From assembly GCF_001187785.1 (NCBI RefSeq), contig NZ_CP012154.1, forward strand, positions 242,501 through 306,500: a DNA stretch of 64,000 nucleotides, in the 5' to 3' direction. Origin of the DNA: Wenzhouxiangella marina (GTDB lineage: Bacteria > Pseudomonadota > Gammaproteobacteria > Xanthomonadales > Wenzhouxiangellaceae). The position numbers were made by a program, and so were the translations under genes. Position 1 is the first letter of the stretch; the number at the start of each line of letters is the position of its first letter. The notes beneath the pieces were generated by a model. That model searched no databases. It saw only the letters and a program-made list of their open reading frames with translations, and had not been told where the DNA came from. Positions 19,384-27,148 of the stretch are shown piece by piece.

Positions 19384-20448
19384 ATGAGCATCAAATTCGG
19401 GGCCGGCCTGAGCGCCGTTCTCTGCCTGCTGGCCGGGTGGGTCGAAGCCCAGACCCCGGTCAGCGTGGTCCGTCCGGTTCGCGCCGAGAGCGTCGAGACG
19501 CTTCGCTTCTCGGGCAATCTGGTCGCCCGGGAGTCCGCCAGACTCTCGCCCCAGGTGGCCGGGCTGATCGCCGAGCTCGAGGTGGACGTGGGCGACCGGG
19601 TGGAGGAGGGACAGACCCTGCTCCAGCTCGATGCCCATCTGGCCGAACTCGAGGTGGCCCGCGCCGAAGCCGCTCGCGCCGAGGCCCGGGCGGCGCTGGA
19701 CGAGGCCCGTCGTCTGGCCGAGGAGGGGCGACGCCTGGTGGGTGATCGGTTCCTTCCCGACACCGAAGTGCGAGCACGCGAATCCGCGGCCGTGCTGGCC
19801 GAAGCCGGCCTGGCCCGTGCCGAGGCCGAGCTTGCCACCGAGCAGGAGCGCCTGCGGCGGCATAGTCTCGACGCGCCATTCAGCGGAGTGATCGCGGCGC
19901 GTCTGGCCGAGCGGGGTGAATGGGTCGGTCCCGGGGTGCCGGTGCTCGAGCTGGTCCGGGTCGATGAGCTCTGGCTGGATGTCCAGGTTCCGCAGCGCTA
20001 CTGGGCCGAGCTCGGTCGAAGCGAGGCGCTGGTGCGCGCCCATGCCGATGTGGCCCCCGACCGTCCCCTGGAAACGGAAATCCAGGCGCGCGTCCCGGTC
20101 AGCGATCCGACGGCGCGGACCTTCCTGCTGCGCCTGCTGGTCCATGACCGCGGTGAGAGTCTGATGCCGGGCATGTCGGCACGGGTCGAGGTGGATCTGA
20201 AGCGCGATCAGGCGGCAACCCTCGTGCCGCGGGATGCCCTGCTGCGCTATCCCGATGGCTCGACCACGGTCTGGATCGTGCCCGTGGGCAGCGATCGGGC
20301 CAGCCAGCGGCCGGTCACCGTGCGTCGCTTTCTCGGCGACCAGGTCGAGTTGGACGAGGAGCTCGGTGCCGAGGCCCGCGTGGTCGTTCGCGGCAATGAA
20401 GTCCTGAGCGAAGGCGAAGTGGTGCGAGTCGTCGAGGAGCCGCGCTGA
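19384..20448 (+). CDS. RND efflux periplasmic adaptor (membrane fusion protein)
   Basis: A 354-residue exported protein: signal peptide (MSIKFGAGLSAVLCLLAG...), barrel-sandwich/lipoyl half (SARLSPQVAGLIAELEV), an alanine/glutamate-rich coiled-coil hairpin (about 85-145), the second lipoyl half (DAPFSGVIAARLAERG), and beta-barrel and membrane-proximal domains. It links an inner-membrane RND pump to an outer-membrane channel. GGGAG precedes the chosen ATG; 26 extra upstream codons are open but look untranslated. Its stop overlaps the permease start (TGATG). No outer-membrane factor gene is nearby, so a shared TolC-like channel is implied. Confidence 0.92.
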   Translation: MSIKFGAGLSAVLCLLAGWVEAQTPVSVVRPVRAESVETLRFSGNLVARESARLSPQVAGLIAELEVDVGDRVEEGQTLLQLDAHLAELEVARAEAARAEARAALDEARRLAEEGRRLVGDRFLPDTEVRARESAAVLAEAGLARAEAELATEQERLRRHSLDAPFSGVIAARLAERGEWVGPGVPVLELVRVDELWLDVQVPQRYWAELGRSEALVRAHADVAPDRPLETEIQARVPVSDPTARTFLLRLLVHDRGESLMPGMSARVEVDLKRDQAATLVPRDALLRYPDGSTTVWIVPVGSDRASQRPVTVRRFLGDQVELDEELGAEARVVVRGNEVLSEGEVVRVVEEPR

Positions 20449-23400
20449 TGTTCGAAGCCCTGGTTCGGCGCGGCATCATCGTCACGGTGGCGGTGCTGAT
20501 CGTCTCGGTGCTGGGCGTGCTCGCCGCGCTGCGCATTCCCGTGCAGATGATCCCCGACCTGGAGGTGCGGGTGATCGGCGTGGAAACGCGCTGGCCGGGT
20601 GCGACGCCCCAGGACGTGGAAAAGGAAATCCTGATCGAGCAGGAGCGCTACCTGCGCGCCATTCCCAGCCTCGAGCGGATGATCTCCACGGCCAGCTACG
20701 GCAGCGCGCGGATCGACCTGGAGTTTCCCTTCGGGACGGACATCAACGAGGCGCTGATCCGGGTCAACAACGCACTCAGCCAGGTGCCGTCCTACCCCGA
20801 GAACGTCGACGAGCCCAGCCTCGAGGCCAGCTCCTTCTCGCAGAACTCCTTCATGTATTTCCGCATCGTCCCGCTCGAGGGCAATCCGCTCGATCTGGAC
20901 GTGCGCCTGATGTACGACTTTCTCGATGACAATGTCCGGCCGCGCATGGAACGCGTCGAGGGCGTGTCGAGGATCAACATCTGGGGGGGTGCCGAACGCC
21001 AGGTCCGCATCCTGATCGACCCGGCGGCCCTGGCCGAGCGCAACCTCACCCTGGACGAGGTCCGCAGCGCCATCCGCGCCCGCAACCGCGACATTTCCGC
21101 CGGTGACGTCGAGCTGGGCAAGCGACGCTACCTGCTTCGCACCATCGGCCGCTTCGATCGGCTCGAAGACCTTCAGGACCTGATTCTTGCCCGCCAGGGC
21201 GACAGCCTGGTGCGTTTGTCGGATGTGGCCGAGGTGGAACTGAGCTACTACGAAATCCGTCAGCTGTCCTATGCGAACGGCCAGCCGAGCATGACCATTG
21301 CGGTCAATCGCGAGCCCGGATCCAATGTCATCGATATCAAGCGCGCGCTGTTGCCGGTGGTCGAGGACATCAATCGCGAGGTGCTGGCGCCGGCGGGTCT
21401 GCGCATGAGCCTGTCCAGCGATGATGTGCGCTACGTACAGGCCTCCGTCGCCAACGTCTGGCAGAACCTGATCCTGGGGGCAGTCCTGGCCACCCTGGTG
21501 ATGTTCTTCTTCCTGCGCTCCTTGGGCGCCACGGTGGTGGGCGTGGTGGGCGTGCCGATCTGCACCATTGCCGCCTTTCTCGGCCTGCTGGCGGCCGGCC
21601 GCACGATCAACGTGATTTCCCTGGCGGGCGTGGCCTTCGCGGTGGGCATGACCCTCGACAACAGCATCGTGGTGCTCGAGGCGATCGAGCGTCGGCGACG
21701 CGAGGGCCTGGACCGGCTGGCCGCCGCCATCGACGGGGTGCGCCAGGTCTGGCCGGCGGTGCTGGCCTCGACCCTGACCACGGTCCTGGTCTTTGCCCCG
21801 ATCTTCTTCATCGAGCAGGAAGCGGGTCAGCTCTATTCCGATGTCGCCGTGGCGATCTCGGCCTCGATCCTGGCCAGCATGCTGGTCGCCATCGCCGTCG
21901 TGCCGACGCTCAGCGCGCGGCTGAACTTCGGCGTGCGCGATGCAGGCCGCGCGCATGGTCATGCGCTGCGCGATCGCATCCTGGCCGCCGTGACCTGGTT
22001 GATCGACAGCAGTGCACGCCGTCTGACGACCCTGGCCGTGGTCGTGCTGGCCGTGCTGGGCATCATCCTGACCCTGACGCCGCCGGCTGAATACCTGCCC
22101 GAGGGCGAGGAGCCCAAGACCTTCGCCAGCATGATCGCGCCACCCGGGTACAACCTGGCCGAGATGCAGGAGATCGGTGAGCAGGTCGAAGCCTACCTGC
22201 TGCCCTTCGTGGGTGACGATCCGGCACGTTACGAGCGCGGCGAGGTGCCGGTCCCGGCCCTCGCCTACCTGTCGCTCTCGGTGTCGACCAGCAACATCCG
22301 CGTGCTTGCCGAAACCGTGGATCCGGGGCAGATCAACGCCCTGATGGATGTGCTGACCGACTATTACCGACAGTTTCCCGGGATGCGCGCCTTTGCCGCT
22401 CGCGGCTCGATCATCTCGAGCAACGATGGCGGTACGCGCAGCGTCAACCTGGATATCACCGGTCGCGATCTGGTCGACATCTACCGCGTGGCCCGCCTGG
22501 CCTATGCGCGAGCCGAGACCCTGTTCGACAACCCTCGATTGGGGTCCTCGCCGTCTTCGCTCTCTCTGGACCAGCCCTTGGTCGAAATCCGGCCCGACTG
22601 GACCCGAGCGGCCGAAATGGGCATGAGCGCGAGCGACATCGGCTTTGCCGTGGCGGCCCTGACCGACGGCGCCTTCGTCGACGAGTATTTCCAGGGCGAC
22701 GACAAGATCGATATCTTCCTGTTCAGCCAGGCCGGCAACCAGCAACAACTCGACCGCATCGACGCGCTACCGATCTACGTGCCCGGCGCCGGCGTGGTGC
22801 CCCTGGGCAGCCTGGCCGAGGTGGTCGAGACCGTCGACACGGACGCCATTCGTCGATTGAACGGCCGCCGTACGGTGACCCTCAACATCATTCCGCCGCG
22901 CTCCGTGGCCCTGGAAAGTGCGCTGGAAACCGTCCAGGCCGAGGTCGTCGACTGGCTGCGTTCGGAGGGCCATCTGAGCGATGACATGAGCCTGGATATC
23001 TCGGGTGCCAGCGATCAGCTGATGGAAACCCGGGCAGCCCTTGGAAGCAACTACCTGGTCGCGATCCTGCTCTGTTTCCTGGTGATGGTGGCGATCTTCG
23101 GCCACTGGGGCTGGCCGGTGGTGATCCTCACCGCCGTGCCCCTGGGCATCGCCGGTGGGATCGGCGGGCTGGCGCTGCTCAACGGCCTGGGTGCGCTGCT
23201 ACCGATGATCGGTGGCGCGGCCGTCAGCCAGCCCTTCGACATGATCACCATGCTCGGATTCCTGATCCTGCTGGGCGTGGTGGTGAACAACCCGATCCTG
23301 ATCGTCGATCGCACCCTGGCCAATCTTCGCACCGGGACCCGCGATCCGGTCGAGGCCGTCCGCGAAGCCGTCGCCACCCGGATTCGCCCGATCATGATGT

Positions 23401-23585
23401 CGATGATCACCACCCTGTTCGGACTGGCGCCGCTGGTCTTCATCCCCGGCGAGGGGACGGAGCTCTATCGTGGTGTCGGCGTGGTCGTCCTGGCCGGTCT
23501 GTTGTTCGCCACCCTCGTGACCCTGACCTTCCTGCCGGCCCTGCTGGTCAGCCTGCTGAAGCTGCGGGAGCGCTGGGCTTCCTGA
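20448..23585 (+). CDS. RND efflux transporter permease
   Basis: A 1045-residue inner-membrane pump of the HAE1/AcrB superfamily, with two repeats each having one TM helix, a large periplasmic porter/docking part and five or six TM helices. The start FEALVRRGIIVTVAVLIVSVLG and the INVISLAGVAFAVGM TM4 region are typical. In place of AcrB's Asp407-Asp408 it has Asp404-Asn405 (LDN), and in TM10 the AcrB Lys940 position appears to be Asn (VVVNNPIL), so its proton relay differs from AcrB. It is co-translated with the adaptor. Substrate unknown: drugs, lipids or metabolites are all possible. Confidence 0.93.
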   Translation: MFEALVRRGIIVTVAVLIVSVLGVLAALRIPVQMIPDLEVRVIGVETRWPGATPQDVEKEILIEQERYLRAIPSLERMISTASYGSARIDLEFPFGTDINEALIRVNNALSQVPSYPENVDEPSLEASSFSQNSFMYFRIVPLEGNPLDLDVRLMYDFLDDNVRPRMERVEGVSRINIWGGAERQVRILIDPAALAERNLTLDEVRSAIRARNRDISAGDVELGKRRYLLRTIGRFDRLEDLQDLILARQGDSLVRLSDVAEVELSYYEIRQLSYANGQPSMTIAVNREPGSNVIDIKRALLPVVEDINREVLAPAGLRMSLSSDDVRYVQASVANVWQNLILGAVLATLVMFFFLRSLGATVVGVVGVPICTIAAFLGLLAAGRTINVISLAGVAFAVGMTLDNSIVVLEAIERRRREGLDRLAAAIDGVRQVWPAVLASTLTTVLVFAPIFFIEQEAGQLYSDVAVAISASILASMLVAIAVVPTLSARLNFGVRDAGRAHGHALRDRILAAVTWLIDSSARRLTTLAVVVLAVLGIILTLTPPAEYLPEGEEPKTFASMIAPPGYNLAEMQEIGEQVEAYLLPFVGDDPARYERGEVPVPALAYLSLSVSTSNIRVLAETVDPGQINALMDVLTDYYRQFPGMRAFAARGSIISSNDGGTRSVNLDITGRDLVDIYRVARLAYARAETLFDNPRLGSSPSSLSLDQPLVEIRPDWTRAAEMGMSASDIGFAVAALTDGAFVDEYFQGDDKIDIFLFSQAGNQQQLDRIDALPIYVPGAGVVPLGSLAEVVETVDTDAIRRLNGRRTVTLNIIPPRSVALESALETVQAEVVDWLRSEGHLSDDMSLDISGASDQLMETRAALGSNYLVAILLCFLVMVAIFGHWGWPVVILTAVPLGIAGGIGGLALLNGLGALLPMIGGAAVSQPFDMITMLGFLILLGVVVNNPILIVDRTLANLRTGTRDPVEAVREAVATRIRPIMMSMITTLFGLAPLVFIPGEGTELYRGVGVVVLAGLLFATLVTLTFLPALLVSLLKLRERWAS

Positions 23586-23629
23586 TCATCGTCCGAGGCG
23601 TCTCGAACCACGGTCAAGGCCAGAGCATC

Positions 23630-23658
23630 GACCGTCGGGCGCGTGGGCCCGACCTACG
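23630..23658 (-). repeat. REP-like palindromic element, inverted copy
   Basis: 29 nt that are the exact reverse complement of 23860-23888. Each unit contains GTCGGGC and GCCCGAC arms around a 6-nt loop, so it can fold alone or pair with the other copy. It lies 45 nt after the RND permease stop. Confidence 0.75.
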
Positions 23659-23700
23659 TGGGGCCTCGACACGACGAGGTGATGACGGAGGCAGGGAATT

Positions 23701-23860
23701 CTAGGTCGGGGTCACACCCCCGACGGTCCATGTGCCAGGCTTCTCCGTCAGATCGACGGCGAGGTGGCGCATTGGCCACCGACAATCCGACGCACGGAAG
23801 CCTCAGGCATCGCCGGCAATTCGACGGTGAATGGAAGGGATCGATCCAAGCACCAGAGTC
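23701..23860 (+). repeat. 160-bp tandem repeat, copy 1
   Basis: The unit begins with a GTCGGGG-TCACA-CCCCGAC hairpin and continues as unique sequence that recurs exactly 160 bp later; within 23721-23840 it matches copy 2 at 118 of 120 positions. Its last bases (23841-23856) resemble the 3' end of tspO, so the duplication seems to include the tspO tail. No coding function is seen. Confidence 0.85.
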
Positions 23861-24016
23861 GTAGGTCGGGCCCACGCGCCCGACGGTCCATGTGCCAGGC
23901 TTCTCCGTCAGATCGACGGCGAGATGGCGCATTGGCCACCGACAATCCGACGCACGGAGGCCTCAGGCATCGCCGGCAATTCGACGGTGAATGGAAGGGA
24001 TCAATTCAACCACCAG
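23861..24016 (+). repeat. 160-bp tandem repeat, copy 2, running into tspO
   Basis: Second copy of the unit; it begins with the REP-like hairpin GTAGGTCGGGCCCACGCGCCCGAC (a C/G variant of copy 1) and ends inside the last codons of tspO. Only two differences from copy 1 occur over 120 bp, indicating a recent duplication. The 415-nt gap between the RND gene and tspO contains only these repeats. Confidence 0.85.
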
Positions 24017-24483
24017 AAGCCGAGATTCAGCGCGAAGGCGAAGCTCACCCAGGCCAGGTAGGGCATCAATAGCCAGCTGGCGGTGGTCGAGGCCGGCCGG
24101 AAGCGCATCACGCAGGCCGCGATCGCGATCCACAGCAGGCCCATTTCGATCAGAGCCCAACCGAGCAGGTGCATGCCGAAGAACAGCGGGGTCCAGAGCG
24201 CGTTGAGGCCCATCTGCACCAGCCAGAGCGCGAGCAGCGGTGAACGCCAGCCCGCCCGCTTCCAGATCATCCAGCCCGACACCGCGATCAGCACGTACAG
24301 CGTGGTCCAGACGGGGCCGAACAGCCAGTTCGGCGGGGCGAAGCTCGGCCGATTCAGGCTGGCATACCACTCTCCCGGCGGGAAGAAATAGCCGGTCGCC
24401 GCCGCCGAGAAGCTCAGCAGCAGGAACAGCACCAGCATGGCCGAGGCAGCCAGTGGGCCCGGGCGAGATTCAGTGGTGTTCAT
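24001..24483 (-). CDS. tspO: TspO/MBR family tryptophan-rich sensory protein
   Basis: A 160-residue membrane protein with five predicted helices and the family landmarks PPGEWYASLNRPSFAPPNWLFGPVWTTLY, ALW-x-PLFFG and a tryptophan/phenylalanine-rich end (NLGFWWLN). TspO proteins bind porphyrins and respond to stress or light. The ATG used has GGAG at the right distance and lies 14 nt inside the preceding hydrolase gene, so the two are co-translated. Its last codons fall in a duplicated repeat. Confidence 0.92.
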   Translation of the reverse strand: MNTTESRPGPLAASAMLVLFLLLSFSAAATGYFFPPGEWYASLNRPSFAPPNWLFGPVWTTLYVLIAVSGWMIWKRAGWRSPLLALWLVQMGLNALWTPLFFGMHLLGWALIEMGLLWIAIAACVMRFRPASTTASWLLMPYLAWVSFAFALNLGFWWLN

Positions 24484-25312
24484 GGCCGGTCTCCGCGGGG
24501 TCGGGGCCATCGAGGGTGCGGTTCAGGTAGGCGCGAAGCCGTTCCCAGGCGTGCGCCGCGGCGGGTCGATTGTTCGCCGGGTCGCGTTCCGTATGCAGCC
24601 AGAAGCCATGCTCGACGGAGTCGTAGATGTGGACATCGTTCTCGATGCCGGCTTCTCGCATCGCGGCCACGAAGGCGTCGACCTGCTCCACGGGGATGCC
24701 GCGGTCGTTTTCGGCGAAGGTGCCGTAGACCTCGTGATGGATGTGGCTCATGCGTTCGGGGTCGTCGAGCAATGAGCCGTAGAAGATCGCCGTGCCGTCG
24801 TGGTGCTCACCACCCAGGGCATAGCTGAGCGCGATGCCGCCGCCGAAGCACCAACCGATGGTCGCCACCTTGCCGGAGCTCGGTGTATGGGTTTCCAGCC
24901 AGTTCACCGCCGCGTTCAGGTTGGCGATGATGGTGGCCTCATCGGATCGAGCTTCCCGAACCAGGGCGATGTTCTCCTCCCGGTTCGAGCCGGTGCGGCC
25001 GGAGTAGAGGTCGGCGGCCAGGGCGATGTAGCCGTGCGCGGCAAAGGCATCGGCGGTCTGGCGGATGCGATCGACCAGGCCGTTCCATTCGTGGATCAGG
25101 ATCACGGCGGGAAACGGGCCCTCGCCCTCGGGCAGGGCCAGATAGCCCCGTGTTTCCGGATCGGCGTCGAAGTAGTGGACGGCCTGCCCGGTGGGCTCGC
25201 CGGCCTGTCCGGAAATCGCCTGCATCATCACATCATCGGGACTGGCCTGACTGCTGATGGCAGAAAGCAGAGCGAGCAGGGTGGCGAGTGCTCGAAGCGG
25301 TTTCATGGGCAT
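24470..25312 (-). CDS. Exported dienelactone hydrolase family protein
   Basis: A 280-residue alpha/beta hydrolase with a signal peptide (about 1-23). The dienelactone-hydrolase triad is present: Cys155 in GWCFGG, Asp203 in AENDRGIP and His235 in VEHGFW, plus the Glu75 partner in HEWNG. The family hydrolyses lactones or esters with cysteine chemistry; the periplasmic variants have unknown substrates. GGAG precedes the ATG at 25312. The C-terminus is His-rich (TGHEHH). It is overlapped by tspO, suggesting linked expression. Confidence 0.87.
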   Translation of the reverse strand: MPMKPLRALATLLALLSAISSQASPDDVMMQAISGQAGEPTGQAVHYFDADPETRGYLALPEGEGPFPAVILIHEWNGLVDRIRQTADAFAAHGYIALAADLYSGRTGSNREENIALVREARSDEATIIANLNAAVNWLETHTPSSGKVATIGWCFGGGIALSYALGGEHHDGTAIFYGSLLDDPERMSHIHHEVYGTFAENDRGIPVEQVDAFVAAMREAGIENDVHIYDSVEHGFWLHTERDPANNRPAAAHAWERLRAYLNRTLDGPDPAETGHEHH

Positions 25313-25494
25313 GCGGGACTCCGTGGGCAGAGGGTGATCGAGGTCAAGAGTATGCGCCCTCGCCGTCAACGGCGCTTCGGGCTATTCTGCGGTCGGGCTA
25401 ATGACTTGCAAATCGTTCTCGTCTGCGGCATGGTAGCGAGCGGCTGGCGAGCTGGCGTGGTCCCGAACAGACAAGGACCCAGGAAGACATTGCC

Positions 25495-25947
25495 ATGACC
25501 AAGGACACCCGAATCTTCAGCTCGCGCGCGCCGACGCCGTGGCATCTCTGGCTGATTGCCGTGCTGGCGCTGGTCTGGAACGGCTACGGTGCCTTCGACT
25601 ATCTGGCCACCCAGCTGCCGATCGAATCTCATATGGCGGGCTTCACGGAGGCCCAGCTCGAGTTCTTCCATTCCTTCCCGGCCTGGCTGACCGCCGCCTG
25701 GGCGATCGCGATCTGGTCCGCCGTGGCCGCCTCGCTGGCCCTCCTTTTTCGAAGCCGCTTCGCCTACCCCTTGTTCCTGCTGTCCCTGCTGGCGATGCTC
25801 GTCACCAGCGTTCACAACTTCGGTTTCAGCAACGGGATGGAAATCATGGGGTCGGTCGGCGTGATCATGTCATCGGTCATTGCCGTGGTCGCCATACTGC
25901 TCGTGCTCTATGCGCGCGCCATGGTCCGGCGCCGTGTTCTGAGCTGA
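25495..25947 (+). CDS. Four-helix integral membrane protein, unknown function
   Basis: A 150-residue protein with four likely membrane helices (WHLWLIAVLALVWNGYGAF, WAIAIWSAVAASLALLF, YPLFLLSLLAMLVTSV, GVIMSSVIAVVAILLVLY). The first helix is followed by LATQLPIESHMAGFTEAQLEFF, a conserved-looking loop. I recall similar short proteins in Gammaproteobacteria without established function. It precedes the serine hydrolase by 48 nt on the same strand. Confidence 0.75.
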   Translation: MTKDTRIFSSRAPTPWHLWLIAVLALVWNGYGAFDYLATQLPIESHMAGFTEAQLEFFHSFPAWLTAAWAIAIWSAVAASLALLFRSRFAYPLFLLSLLAMLVTSVHNFGFSNGMEIMGSVGVIMSSVIAVVAILLVLYARAMVRRRVLS

Positions 25948-25980
25948 GGCGACGTCAACGGCGTCGAGGGCAGGTCGGCC

Positions 25981-25986
25981 TATAAT
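25981..25986 (+). promoter_or_regulatory. Candidate -10 box of the serine hydrolase gene
   Basis: A perfect TATAAT ends 9 nt before the ATG at 25996, so the transcript would start at or near the start codon (leaderless or nearly so). No good -35 is visible 16-18 nt upstream. Confidence 0.4.
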
Positions 25987-25995
25987 CGCCGGCCG

Positions 25996-27141
25996 ATGAA
26001 AATCCCCGTCCCGATCCGAAGGTCATTCCTGCAAGCGCTCCTGGTATGGAGTGCCGTGGCAGCGGCAGGGTGGGTCCAGGCCGCCGAGCCGGACTTGGCC
26101 GCCTTCGACGCCCGCTTTGCCGAGCTGCTGGCCGACGACGGCGTGCCGGGTGGCGCCTACGTCGTCGTCGCCGGTGACGCGATCATCCAGGCCGCCGGTC
26201 ATGGTCTGCGCGAGAAGCATCGGCCCGATCCGGTCACGCCGGAGACGGTCTTCCGCCTGGCCTCGGTGTCCAAGACCTTTGCGGCGCAGTTGGCCGCCCT
26301 GATGGTGGCCGAGGGCGCGCTGGCCTGGGACGAGCCGATCGTCGCCCGAGTGCCCGAGTTCTCCCTGGCCGATCCCGCCCACGCCGAGGCCTTGCGCATC
26401 GAGCACCTGCTCGGCCAGTCGGCCGGCATCGTGCCGAATGCCTACGACAACCTGCTCGATGCCAGCCAGCCCCTCGAACGAATCCTGCCGCAGTTTGCCA
26501 GCGTCGAGTCACTCTGTCCGCCCGGGCGCTGCTACACCTACCAGAACGTGCTGTTTTCCCTGATCGAACCGGCGATCGAGCGCGCCGTCGGACGTGACTA
26601 CGAGGCATTGCTGCAGGAACGCGTGTTCGAGCCCCTGGTCATGGAACGGGCCTCGACGGGTCTGTCCGGCTACCGGGCCAGCCGCAACCGGGCCAGCCCG
26701 CACATCCGCTCCAGTCGCCTTCTGCCCTGGCGAACGACCGAGGTGAACGCCAACTACTATCGCGTCGCTCCCGCGGCCGGCATCAATGCCAGCGCCCTGG
26801 ATCTGGGACAGTGGCTGATCGCTCAACTCGGTCACCGGCCGGAGGTGATCGATCCGGAGCAGCTTCGCTGGCTGACCGAGCCCAGGGTGCGAACGCAACG
26901 CGAGCTTCGCCGGCGCGGCTGGCGTGATCTGCTCGATGATGCCCACTATGCGCTGGGCTGGCGCGTCTATCGAATCGGCGAGCACACCCTGTATCTGCAC
27001 AGCGGCTGGGTCAGCGGATTCGTGGCCGAGGTCGCCTACTCACGCGAGCTGCAGATCGGCCTTGCCGTGCTCCTCAATGCCGAAACGCCGGCGCTCAATG
27101 CAATCACCACCGAATTCTGGCGGGAGGTGCTGCAACCCTGA
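25996..27141 (+). CDS. Beta-lactamase/esterase family serine hydrolase (class C-like)
   Basis: A 381-residue exported protein: signal peptide (about 1-29) and a serine beta-lactamase/DD-peptidase fold. Motifs: SVSK with Ser90 and Lys93, YQN (182-184), and HSG (335-337) where penicillin-binding proteins have KTG. The HSG form is common in esterases and D-aminopeptidase-like members (EstB type), so a carboxylesterase or D-peptidase is more likely than a drug-resistance enzyme. It converges on the TPR gene 7 nt downstream. Confidence 0.88.
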   Translation: MKIPVPIRRSFLQALLVWSAVAAAGWVQAAEPDLAAFDARFAELLADDGVPGGAYVVVAGDAIIQAAGHGLREKHRPDPVTPETVFRLASVSKTFAAQLAALMVAEGALAWDEPIVARVPEFSLADPAHAEALRIEHLLGQSAGIVPNAYDNLLDASQPLERILPQFASVESLCPPGRCYTYQNVLFSLIEPAIERAVGRDYEALLQERVFEPLVMERASTGLSGYRASRNRASPHIRSSRLLPWRTTEVNANYYRVAPAAGINASALDLGQWLIAQLGHRPEVIDPEQLRWLTEPRVRTQRELRRRGWRDLLDDAHYALGWRVYRIGEHTLYLHSGWVSGFVAEVAYSRELQIGLAVLLNAETPALNAITTEFWREVLQP

Positions 27142-27148
27142 TCCCCCA

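Noticed and set aside
20247-22748. 833-codon minus-strand frame opposite the RND genes
   Set aside because: A shadow of the high-GC sense frame: the plus-strand frames encode clear RND adaptor and permease proteins; the antisense product is low-complexity His/Gly/Gln-rich.
23600-24100. Short frames up to 102 codons in the repeat region between the RND gene and tspO
   Set aside because: They repeat in register with the 160-bp units and have no ribosome sites or protein features.
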